Position numbers and translations under genes: made by a program. The notes below the pieces were generated by a model. The model worked only from the letters and a program-made list of their open reading frames with translations, was not told the origin of the DNA and made no database searches. From Bryobacterales bacterium (lineage in GTDB: Bacteria > Acidobacteriota > Terriglobia > Bryobacterales > Bryobacteraceae), in the NCBI GenBank assembly GCA_026129915.1, contig JAHCHD010000038.1, positions 1 to 33,876 of the forward strand: a DNA stretch of 33,876 nt. The letters are read 5' to 3'. Shown here one piece after another: positions 26,399 to 33,876 of this stretch (its first letter is position 1; every line of letters begins with the position of its first letter).

Positions 26399-27226
26399 CT
26401 AGTTCTCTTTGAAAACCTCTCGGGCAACCCCTATGGCGGTTACCGCGTTTGGCCAGCCCGAGTAGAACGCCAGGTGAGTGATGGTTTCAATCAGCTCCTC
26501 CTTGGTCACTCCATTCGCGCGAGCGATGCGAAGGTGAGACCGAAGCTGGTCCGGCCGGTTCATGGCGATCAGTGCTGCCACGGTGGCCAGACTGCGGTCA
26601 CGTTTCGACAGATCTGGACGCTCCCAGATATCGCCGTAGAGCACGTCGTCCGTGATGTCGGCGAGCTTCGGCGCGAAACTGCCAATCGCCCCTTGCGAGG
26701 GTCTTGGCCGCGGCGCGCTGCTGGCCTCCGCGGTCTGGCCGCGGAGCGGGGCGCCAAACTGCGCATCGGTCACCTTTTCCATCCACTCGACGGTCTTGCC
26801 GTCTAACTGCTCGGTGATGGCAATGTGCGTCATCGAAGTGTGCGGCCCTGCCCCGTGCCAGTGCTTTTGTCCGGGCGGAATCCAGACCACGTCGCCTTGC
26901 CGGATTTCGTCCACCGGGTCGCCCCAGCGCTGCACGCGGCCCGTCCCCGCGGTGACGATCAGCGTCTGCCCGAAAGGATGGGAATGCCACGCGGTTCTCG
27001 CGCCGGGCTCAAACAACACCCGGGCACCGGAAATCCGAGCCGGGGCGCTTCCCCGGAATGCGAAGTCTACCCGCGCGGAACCAGTAAAGTAGTCGGCTGG
27101 CGCCGGCCGGGGAGGTTGCTCTCCGGCTCTCGTGATCCGGATCGTTTCCTCGGGCGCTGGTGTCTGGCTTTGCACTCCTGCCGTGAGCAGGCCAAGCAAA
27201 ATTCCAATCGCTACGAAGACTCTCAT
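26399..27226 (-). CDS. Secreted cupin-carboxymuconolactone decarboxylase fusion
   Basis: A 275-residue protein with a Sec signal (MRVFVAIGILLGLLTAGVQSQ). A cupin domain at about 45-150 has the metal ligand motif HSHPFGQT (H81, H83) and a second motif around GQKHWHG (H122, H124). A carboxymuconolactone decarboxylase/AhpD-like domain at about 155-275 has RSLATVAALIAMNRPDQLRSHLRIARANG and ETITHLAFYSGWPNA. Such fusions are known beside aldo/keto reductases; their reaction is not settled. The ATG at 27226 has AAGGA upstream; the longer frame to 27304 lacks homology and overlaps the preceding gene. Confidence 0.88.
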   Translation of the reverse strand: MRVFVAIGILLGLLTAGVQSQTPAPEETIRITRAGEQPPRPAPADYFTGSARVDFAFRGSAPARISGARVLFEPGARTAWHSHPFGQTLIVTAGTGRVQRWGDPVDEIRQGDVVWIPPGQKHWHGAGPHTSMTHIAITEQLDGKTVEWMEKVTDAQFGAPLRGQTAEASSAPRPRPSQGAIGSFAPKLADITDDVLYGDIWERPDLSKRDRSLATVAALIAMNRPDQLRSHLRIARANGVTKEELIETITHLAFYSGWPNAVTAIGVAREVFKEN

Positions 27227-27249
27227 CACTGTCCTTCCTCCTTCGCTAC

Positions 27250-28278
27250 TCAGCGGGATCTCCCGATAGTCTGTTCCCAGAACTGCACGGCCTCCAGGAT
27301 CCACCCCTCGGCGTTCGTGCCGGTACCGGGACCGAAGCCGTGCCCCAGCCCCATGAACCTGCGATAAACCACTTCTGTACCCGACCGGCGCAGGGCATTT
27401 ACCCTCGCTTCCATGCTGGCGGGCGGGGCGATTCCATCCCGTTCGCCTACCACCACGAACGTAGGAGGCTCCGCGGACGAGGTATCCGAATGTGCCGTGT
27501 AGGCCATCACGATGGTTGCTGGCTTGGGCACATCACCGCCCGCATACCTTGCCAATCCGTGCGAACCAATCGCGGCTGTCATCCTGGCACCCGCCGAACT
27601 GCCCCAAAGAGAATAACCATCGGTGCCAACTCCAAGCGATGCCGCGTTCTGGAAGATATAAGAAAGCGCCGCGGCCAGGTCTTCCGTGGCCGGCGTGCCG
27701 CCATGCCCCACGCGGTACTTCAGCACGAAGGCGTTGTAGCCCTTGCTGCGAATCGCCTCCGCGTACGGAAACCCTTCGTGGACTGAGCCCACGTAGGAGA
27801 AGCCGCCACCGGCGCAGATCACGGCGAACGGGGCACCCGGCTTTCCGCGGTAGAAAAATAGCCCGGTATGCTTGCGCGAATGCTCGTGCTCTATTTGTGC
27901 TTCGGAATAGAAGCGATAGAACACAGTTGCGCCGTTGGCTGCATCGTCGATCATGCCGTTCAATGCGTTCGCGACCGTTTCGGGATCGACGTGCGTGTGA
28001 TACGGCAGCAGCGTTCCTATGCGCGTCAACGGCAGGGTCTCGTCGTATTGGCGATCGTCCCACGGCAGCATCAGAGGAGCGAAACCGACAAATGCCGGAT
28101 GATGCAGGATCTCTCCCACGGTGCTTTGCGGTCCCAGATGACCGCCAGATACTGTTTCCACAGATGTGCCCTTCGTCTGAGGCCGCGCGCCCGCCGGCAT
28201 GTTTCCGCATGTGGCGCCGATGCACAGCGAAAGTAGCAGAGCCGTCAGCGCGCTGTAGTTCCCTCTTCTCGTCGTCAT
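27250..28278 (-). CDS. Secreted alpha/beta hydrolase (esterase/lipase type)
   Basis: A 342-residue protein. A signal-like N-terminus (TALLLSLCIGATCGN) contains C20 and C24, but neither fits a clear lipobox. AVICAGGGFSYVGS (oxyanion region), YNAFVLKYRVG, and nucleophile elbow LWGSSAG with S228 follow. VVGERDGIAPP and GLGHGFG supply the Asp and His. It belongs with xylan esterase/lipase-like hydrolases. ATG 28278 has AAGGAAGG just upstream; an extension to 28362 lacks support. Confidence 0.84.
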   Translation of the reverse strand: MTTRRGNYSALTALLLSLCIGATCGNMPAGARPQTKGTSVETVSGGHLGPQSTVGEILHHPAFVGFAPLMLPWDDRQYDETLPLTRIGTLLPYHTHVDPETVANALNGMIDDAANGATVFYRFYSEAQIEHEHSRKHTGLFFYRGKPGAPFAVICAGGGFSYVGSVHEGFPYAEAIRSKGYNAFVLKYRVGHGGTPATEDLAAALSYIFQNAASLGVGTDGYSLWGSSAGARMTAAIGSHGLARYAGGDVPKPATIVMAYTAHSDTSSAEPPTFVVVGERDGIAPPASMEARVNALRRSGTEVVYRRFMGLGHGFGPGTGTNAEGWILEAVQFWEQTIGRSR

Positions 28279-28316
28279 GCGCCTTCCTTCGCGCCGCCGG
28301 CCAACCGGTGGCCCGC

Positions 28317-28784
28317 CTAAGGACCCATCAACCTTGTGAAAGAGAGCGAGCCCAGCTTCCACGCCCCGTTTTGTTTCACGTACACTTCAGTCACCATGAA
28401 GGGGTTGACCACCTCGTTGCCGCCAACCACGGCCACCAGGCGAATCCTGTTCAACAGGATCGCGGTGCTTTCGATGAAACGCACCGATACCTCCTGGATA
28501 TCCGCTTGCTTGTACTGGATCCTGCCGGTTTCGATGACACCAAGTTCCTGCTCCTTCGACATGGTTCCACCCATGTGTACGAAGACGGCTTCGTCGTGGA
28601 ACAGCGCGTTCAGAGCATCCACTTTGCGCTCCGCCATCCAGAGCCACTTCTCTTTGGAGAGGTCGATAATCTCCTGTTCCGCATTCGTGGGACTCGCGGC
28701 TGTGGCATTTGCCTGGTTCGCTTGTGCGAATGCCGCTTGCACGCTCACAAGCAGGAAACACAGGGCGATGAACGATGCTTTCAT
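28317..28784 (-). CDS. Secreted NTF2/SnoaL-like protein (DUF4440 type)
   Basis: A 155-residue protein with a clear Sec signal (FIALCFLLVSVQAAFAQ). An NTF2-like cone fold follows: EIIDLSKEKWLWMAERKVDALNAL, then DEAVFVHMGG, then NPFMVTEVYVKQNGAWKLGSLSFTRL, as in DUF4440/SnoaL-like proteins. These are often cyclases, isomerases or ligand-binding proteins; no active site is assigned. It is cotranscribed with the molybdenum hydroxylase genes. Confidence 0.82.
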   Translation of the reverse strand: MKASFIALCFLLVSVQAAFAQANQANATAASPTNAEQEIIDLSKEKWLWMAERKVDALNALFHDEAVFVHMGGTMSKEQELGVIETGRIQYKQADIQEVSVRFIESTAILLNRIRLVAVVGGNEVVNPFMVTEVYVKQNGAWKLGSLSFTRLMGP

Positions 28785-28858
28785 GTGAGATGTCCTGTCT
28801 CGATTCGGGCCGTTAGTGACCGGATTGATGCTGTTGCCGATTCGCGGACCCTACGCGA

Positions 28859-29323
28859 CTACTTGCTGGCTTGCATCGCCTTCGCGGCGTGATGGATTGC
28901 TGCCCGGATTCTGGGATAGGTGCCGCAGCGGCACAAAACACCGTTCATCGCCGAGTCAATATCGGCGTCGGTAGGCTGAGGCTTCTTTTCAAGGAGCGAG
29001 CAGGCAGACATGATTTGTCCGCCCTGGCAATAGCCGCACTGCGGTACGTCCAGTTCGATCCATGCCTGCTGCACCGGGTGAGAGCCATCCGTTGAGATGC
29101 CTTCAACGGTTGTAATGGAGCCCTCTGCGGCATCCGACACCTTAGTGACGCAGGCGCGCTTCGGTTCACCATCCACGTGAACGGTGCATGCGCCGCACGT
29201 GCCGATTCCGCACCCGAACTTGGTTCCCTTCAGGTCAAGTTCGTCGCGGAGCGCCCAGAGAAGGGGCATTTCCGGGTCGCCGCCGAATGGATGACTTTTG
29301 CCGTTTATCGTCAGATTGATCAT
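28859..29323 (-). CDS. Molybdenum hydroxylase [2Fe-2S] small subunit, isoquinoline 1-oxidoreductase alpha type
   Basis: A 154-residue protein with two [2Fe-2S] clusters. The plant-type cluster uses C38, C43, C46 and C58 ([13 protein letters not shown]), and the second uses C96, C99, C131 and C133 ([15 protein letters not shown]). Length and motifs match IorA-type small subunits of the xanthine oxidase family. It passes electrons from the molybdenum site of the large subunit. It has no signal of its own; a Tat signal on the large subunit would allow co-export. It starts 18 bases after the large-subunit gene. Confidence 0.93.
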   Translation of the reverse strand: MINLTINGKSHPFGGDPEMPLLWALRDELDLKGTKFGCGIGTCGACTVHVDGEPKRACVTKVSDAAEGSITTVEGISTDGSHPVQQAWIELDVPQCGYCQGGQIMSACSLLEKKPQPTDADIDSAMNGVLCRCGTYPRIRAAIHHAAKAMQASK

Positions 29324-29341
29324 GTCGTCCCCCTTGGTGCG

Positions 29342-31564
29342 TTATGCAAAGCTGAAGCCCTGCTTGGTCATGGGCAAGGTGCGAATCCGTTCCCCGGTTA
29401 CCGCGAAGATCGCGTTGCACACCGCCGGGAGAATCGGCGGCAGTGCCGGCTCGCCCAAACCGCTCGGCGTGTTCGGCGAGGCAAGGAACTGCACATCAAT
29501 GGGAGGCGCCTGGGCCATCCTCAACATGGGGTGATTGTGGTAGTTCGTCTGGACCACGCGACCCTCGCGGAGCGTGATTTCCTGGATCAGTTCGCTCAAT
29601 CCGTCGACAACGGAGCCTTGTACCTGGTTCTCCGCGCCACTTGGATTGACGATGTGGCTTCCGACATCGCCCACCACCCACACCTTGTTGACCTTTACCT
29701 TCTTGTTCGCCGCAACCGTCACTTCCGCCACTTCGGCGATGTAGCCCCCGTGGCTATAGTGGAAAGCGGCGCCAAGCGCGGTTCCCTTGGGCAGTTGTCG
29801 TTTGCCCCACCCGGATTTTTCGGCCACGAGCTCGATTGCGCGCCGCATGCGGGCAGGGTCCATCCCGCGGCCACGCGCCTGCGGGCTCGGGCTCGGTGTC
29901 CTTTCCAGCAGTTCCAGCCGGAACTGAACGGGGTCTTTGCCGGCGGCATGCGCCAGTTCATCCAGAAACGACTGAATCACCCACGCCGCGCTGTTCGAGT
30001 ACGGAGCGCGCAACGCGCCGGTCTTCAGCCCTAGGGGCATCACGGAGGAATGTACGGCGAAGTTCGGGACAAACCCTGCCGGAAACTCCGAGGGGCTGAA
30101 GCCTCCGTCATGCGCGAATGCTTCCCCTTCGCCGTAGCCAACAAAGTGGTCCCGCCAGGCGATCAGCTTGCCATTCGGGTCAATCGCGCCTTTCAGATAC
30201 TGGAACCCTCCGCAGCGGTAGTAGTCGTGTTGGATGTCGTCTTCCCGCGTCCAGACGAGTTTCACGGGCGCGCCGACGGCCTTTGAGATCCATACCGCCT
30301 CACACATCACGTCGTTGTACGCGCGGCGCCCGAAGCCCCCGCCGCCGCGCACCATGTTGATGGTCACGTTTTCCTCGGGAATGCTCATCAAACCCGCGAT
30401 CGCACGCAGCCCAGGTTGCGGGAACTGCGTGGCTGACCAGATCTCCGCTTTGCCGTCCTTAAAATGGGCCGTGCACGTCTGTGGCTCCATCGTGGCGTGA
30501 GCAATAAACGGGAAATGGTATGCGCCTTCGACCACTTTGGCGCCCGACTGTGCGAAGGCAGCTTCCACATCGCCTTCACTTCGCAGGTTCCGTGCCGGTG
30601 GTAGCTTCGAGAGTTCCTCCGCCTTCGCCACGTTGGCGGCACTGTCCTGCGTTCCCCACTGCCCCGGTTCCCACTCGACGACGAGCTTCCGGCGCGCCGA
30701 TTGCGCAGCCCACCAGCTATCGGCGACGATCGCAATGCCTGTCTCGAGGCCCGGATCCTGAAAGAGATAGTTGGGATACGTGCTGGGCATCGGCCTGCCC
30801 TCAATCACGAACACGTGCTTGACGCCCTTCATCGCCTTCACTTCATCGAGGTTGGCGCTCGCCACTTTGCCGCCCATCACCGGCGTCTTGTGAAACACGG
30901 CGTGCAACATGCCTGGCAAAGCGAGGTCGATCCCGAAGATCGGCTTGCCGGTGACGATATCGAGGTTCTCAACGCCAATCGTGCTCTTCCCGATGATCTT
31001 GTAGTCTTTCGGATCCTTGAGCGTTAAGGAACTCGCGTCCGGAAGCGGCAGCGACGCGGCTTTGGACGCTAGTTCGCCATACCCGAGTGACCGCTGGCTT
31101 GCCTTGTGATGCACGCGCCCAGAAGCGGTGCTGCATTCCTCAACAGGAACGTTCCAGGTCTGTGCGGCGGCCGAAACCAGCAGCGCGCGTGCGGAGGCGC
31201 CCACTCTTCGCAGGGGTTCCCAGTTCGACGGTGTCGCTGTGCTACCACCGGTAAGTTGCGACCCGAATTTGCGGCCCACACCGGAGCGGACGATCTGGAC
31301 ATCCTTCCAGTCCACATCTAGTTCCTCGGCAACGATCATCGGGAGCGAGGTGAGCACGCCCTGCCCCACGTCCGGGTTGCAGGCGGCGATGGTCACCTTG
31401 CCGTTCGAGGCGATGGTCACAAAATCGGAAGGCGCCAACGGTGCTCTGGCGGGCCGGTTCGGCGCCTGCGCCTTCGCCTTCGAGTAGAGGCCGAGCATCA
31501 GCCCGCCACCCGCAAGTGCCGTCAAGCGCAGAAAGGAACGGCGATTGGGATCCGTCTTTGTCAT
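29342..31564 (-). CDS. Molybdenum hydroxylase large subunit, isoquinoline 1-oxidoreductase beta type
   Basis: A 740-residue molybdopterin-binding subunit. It opens with a Tat signal (NRRSFLRLTALAGGGLMLGL). Then come IGVENLDIVTGKPIFGIDL, ATMEPQTCTAHFKDGKAEIW, RGGGGFGRRAYND (molybdopterin-binding loop) and, near the end, GLGEPALPPILPAVCNAIFAVTGERIR, where the Glu of GEPA fits the family's catalytic Glu. The length and Tat signal are typical of IorB-like aldehyde or N-heterocycle dehydrogenases. The substrate is not evident; an aldehyde would fit the reductases in the operon. No electron-accepting cytochrome gene is nearby. Confidence 0.93.
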   Translation of the reverse strand: MTKTDPNRRSFLRLTALAGGGLMLGLYSKAKAQAPNRPARAPLAPSDFVTIASNGKVTIAACNPDVGQGVLTSLPMIVAEELDVDWKDVQIVRSGVGRKFGSQLTGGSTATPSNWEPLRRVGASARALLVSAAAQTWNVPVEECSTASGRVHHKASQRSLGYGELASKAASLPLPDASSLTLKDPKDYKIIGKSTIGVENLDIVTGKPIFGIDLALPGMLHAVFHKTPVMGGKVASANLDEVKAMKGVKHVFVIEGRPMPSTYPNYLFQDPGLETGIAIVADSWWAAQSARRKLVVEWEPGQWGTQDSAANVAKAEELSKLPPARNLRSEGDVEAAFAQSGAKVVEGAYHFPFIAHATMEPQTCTAHFKDGKAEIWSATQFPQPGLRAIAGLMSIPEENVTINMVRGGGGFGRRAYNDVMCEAVWISKAVGAPVKLVWTREDDIQHDYYRCGGFQYLKGAIDPNGKLIAWRDHFVGYGEGEAFAHDGGFSPSEFPAGFVPNFAVHSSVMPLGLKTGALRAPYSNSAAWVIQSFLDELAHAAGKDPVQFRLELLERTPSPSPQARGRGMDPARMRRAIELVAEKSGWGKRQLPKGTALGAAFHYSHGGYIAEVAEVTVAANKKVKVNKVWVVGDVGSHIVNPSGAENQVQGSVVDGLSELIQEITLREGRVVQTNYHNHPMLRMAQAPPIDVQFLASPNTPSGLGEPALPPILPAVCNAIFAVTGERIRTLPMTKQGFSFA

Positions 31565-31598
31565 TTCTACCTTCTTCTTGTTGAAACGGTCCTTGCGA

Positions 31599-32627
<1,029 letters not shown>

Positions 32628-32638
32628 CTACGGTCGCA

Positions 32639-32664
32639 AGGTTCAGGGTCGTTAGCCTGAACCT
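32639..32664. promoter_or_regulatory. Inverted repeat in the divergent AraC/operon promoter
   Basis: AGGTTCAGG (32639-32647) and CCTGAACCT (32656-32664) form a perfect 9-bp inverted repeat with an eight-base spacer. TTTTAGACTA (32621-32630) and TTTTAGCCTA (32671-32680) flank it as a direct repeat exactly 50 bases apart. The position in the divergent promoter region suggests binding sites for the AraC-type regulator. Confidence 0.55.
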
Positions 32665-32745
32665 ACGGAGTTTTAGCCTATTCCTGTCGGGTGCAAGCGA
32701 AAACGCTCACGATGGGTGTACTCTGGGTCCAAAGGAGCCTGCACC

Positions 32746-33693
32746 ATGGCCGCCAATCCAGTCCTGGACTTCGATCGCCACACAGACCGCCTGCATTGGC
32801 TGAAACAGGAGCTCGCGCATCGCATTGCGGAGTATGTCGGCCGGGAGCAGAAGCGAACCACGGAGATACCGGGTTTCACGGTTCACCGGCGCACGGCTCC
32901 CAGCCCGCCGTGCTCCATGACCTATGAGCCCAGCCTGATCCTGACCGCGCAGGGACGCAAACAAGTGGAACTGGGCGGCAAGTCCTTTACCTATGGTTCG
33001 TCCCACTACCTGCTCACATCGGTCGCTCTCCCGGTGGTGGCGCGGGTGGTGGAAGCAAGTGAGCAGGTGCCGTGTCTTGCCTTGTCCTTGAAGCTGCAGA
33101 TGGCCGTCGTCCGGGAGCTACTTAGCCGGGAGGAGGTGGAGACCTCGCAGTCGGCGGGAAAGGGGCCTGCCATTGCCGTAGGTGAGGTCACCGTGGAATT
33201 GCTCGACGCCTTCTGCCGCCTGATGCGGCTATTGGACCAGCCTGGGGATATTCCCTTCCTACACGGCTTGATTGAACGCGAATTGATCTACTGGGTCCTG
33301 CAAGGGCCAGGCGGCGCGCAGTTGCGGGCCGTGGCAACGTCTGGGGATCAGAGCCACCGGACAGCCAAAGCCGTTGCCTGGATTAAGGAGAATTACGCGA
33401 AGCCGCTCCGTGTGGAGGAACTCGCGGACATCGCTGGCATGGGCGTCTCCACGCTCCACCACCACTTCCGGGCGCTAACGGCGATGAGCCCGTTGCAATA
33501 CCAGAAGCAGATCCGGCTGCAGGAAGCACGCGCGCGGATGTCGCTCCAGGGTCTGGATGCCGGGAGCGCCGCCTTCGAGGTCGGCTACGAAAGCGCCAGC
33601 CAGTTCACCCGGGAATACAAGCGCCTGTTCGGCCAAACGCCGATGCGGGATTCTCGTAGTCTCCGTTCGGCCGACACCGCGCAATCCGGGTAG
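32746..33693 (+). CDS. AraC-family transcriptional regulator (YqhC-like)
   Basis: A 315-residue protein. An AraC-type N-terminal sensor domain of the YqhC group (about 40-190: TEIPGFTVHRR, YEPSLILTAQGRKQVELG, YLLTSVALPVVARV) precedes two helix-turn-helix motifs at about 210-305 (LRVEELADIAGMGVSTLHHHFR and AAFEVGYESASQFTREYKRLFG). Members of this group often control adjacent aldo/keto reductase genes in response to aldehydes. ATG 32746 has AAGGAG eight bases upstream; GTG 32716 is less likely. It diverges from the eleven-gene operon, which it probably activates. Confidence 0.93.
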   Translation: MAANPVLDFDRHTDRLHWLKQELAHRIAEYVGREQKRTTEIPGFTVHRRTAPSPPCSMTYEPSLILTAQGRKQVELGGKSFTYGSSHYLLTSVALPVVARVVEASEQVPCLALSLKLQMAVVRELLSREEVETSQSAGKGPAIAVGEVTVELLDAFCRLMRLLDQPGDIPFLHGLIERELIYWVLQGPGGAQLRAVATSGDQSHRTAKAVAWIKENYAKPLRVEELADIAGMGVSTLHHHFRALTAMSPLQYQKQIRLQEARARMSLQGLDAGSAAFEVGYESASQFTREYKRLFGQTPMRDSRSLRSADTAQSG

Positions 33694-33702
33694 CTGGGCA
33701 TT

Positions 33703-33725
33703 CCTTAACGCTCCTTTATTTAAGG
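33703..33725 (+). terminator. Weak terminator-like inverted repeat after the AraC gene
   Basis: CCTTAA (33703-33708) and TTAAGG (33720-33725) form a perfect 6-bp stem with an 11-base loop, ten bases after the AraC stop. The stem is AT-rich and no T-tract follows, so function is doubtful. The remaining sequence to 33876 shows no gene. Confidence 0.2.
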
Positions 33726-33876
33726 CGGAGAAGCTAACTTTGTCCCGGACTGGTGGACCGTACTCTTCTCGGTAGGATCCGAACGAACCCAAAACCTGGA
33801 GAGCCGAGTCGCGGGAGTATAGGTAGATTGTCGGAAATTGGGAAGTGAATTTGAGAGACTCCTTTCGTTGACAGGC

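Noticed and set aside
27492-28892. Plus-strand open frame (466 codons) across the esterase and NTF2-like genes
   Set aside because: Arg/Ser-rich with no domain; spans three genes that have clear homology on the other strand.

Overview
The window is GC-rich bacterial DNA holding most of a conjugative element and, next to it, a long catabolic-looking operon. There are no rRNA or tRNA genes, no CRISPR array, no transposase and no integrase. The organism cannot be fixed from sequence alone. The mix of secreted aldo-keto reductases and esterases with a Trb-type conjugation system would fit a soil bacterium such as an acidobacterium or a proteobacterium; this is a weak inference.

Region 1 (1-2977) is an IncP (RP4) Tra1-like relaxosome. 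A 5'-partial traJ-like ribbon-helix-helix gene reads leftward and traK- and traL-like genes read rightward. The intergenic stretch between them should be oriT and carries a perfect 13-bp inverted repeat. An FliA-like sigma factor and an SSB follow on the minus strand. The relaxase and coupling protein are not present and probably lie left of position 1.

Region 2 (3615-8958) is a lower-GC cargo pocket of predicted immunity genes: an ApeA-like HEPN protein with an R-N-x3-H motif, a translationally coupled pair of an unknown protein plus a TIR/winged-helix protein, and a deoxyribosyltransferase/TIR-like protein. The TIR pair is the best candidate for an undescribed system.

Region 3 (9083-19941) has a RepB-type primase reading left and, divergent from it, a tightly overlapping operon trbB-C-D-E-J-L-F-G-I for the mating-pair-formation type IV secretion system. 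The gene order is that of Tn4371-type elements. An identical 12-bp sequence inside a palindrome occurs at the traJ promoter and at the primase/trbB divergent promoter, with a related palindrome before traK. This suggests one regulator controls DNA processing, priming and pilus assembly together.

Region 4 (20306-33693) is an eleven-gene leftward operon with a divergent AraC-type regulator. It encodes three aldo-keto reductases, a molybdenum hydroxylase of the isoquinoline oxidoreductase type (two subunits), an NTF2-like protein, four alpha/beta hydrolases and a cupin-carboxymuconolactone decarboxylase fusion. Nearly all products carry Sec or Tat signals, so the pathway appears to be mainly periplasmic or extracytoplasmic. 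The substrate is unknown; an aldehyde- or ester-containing aromatic compound is a reasonable guess.
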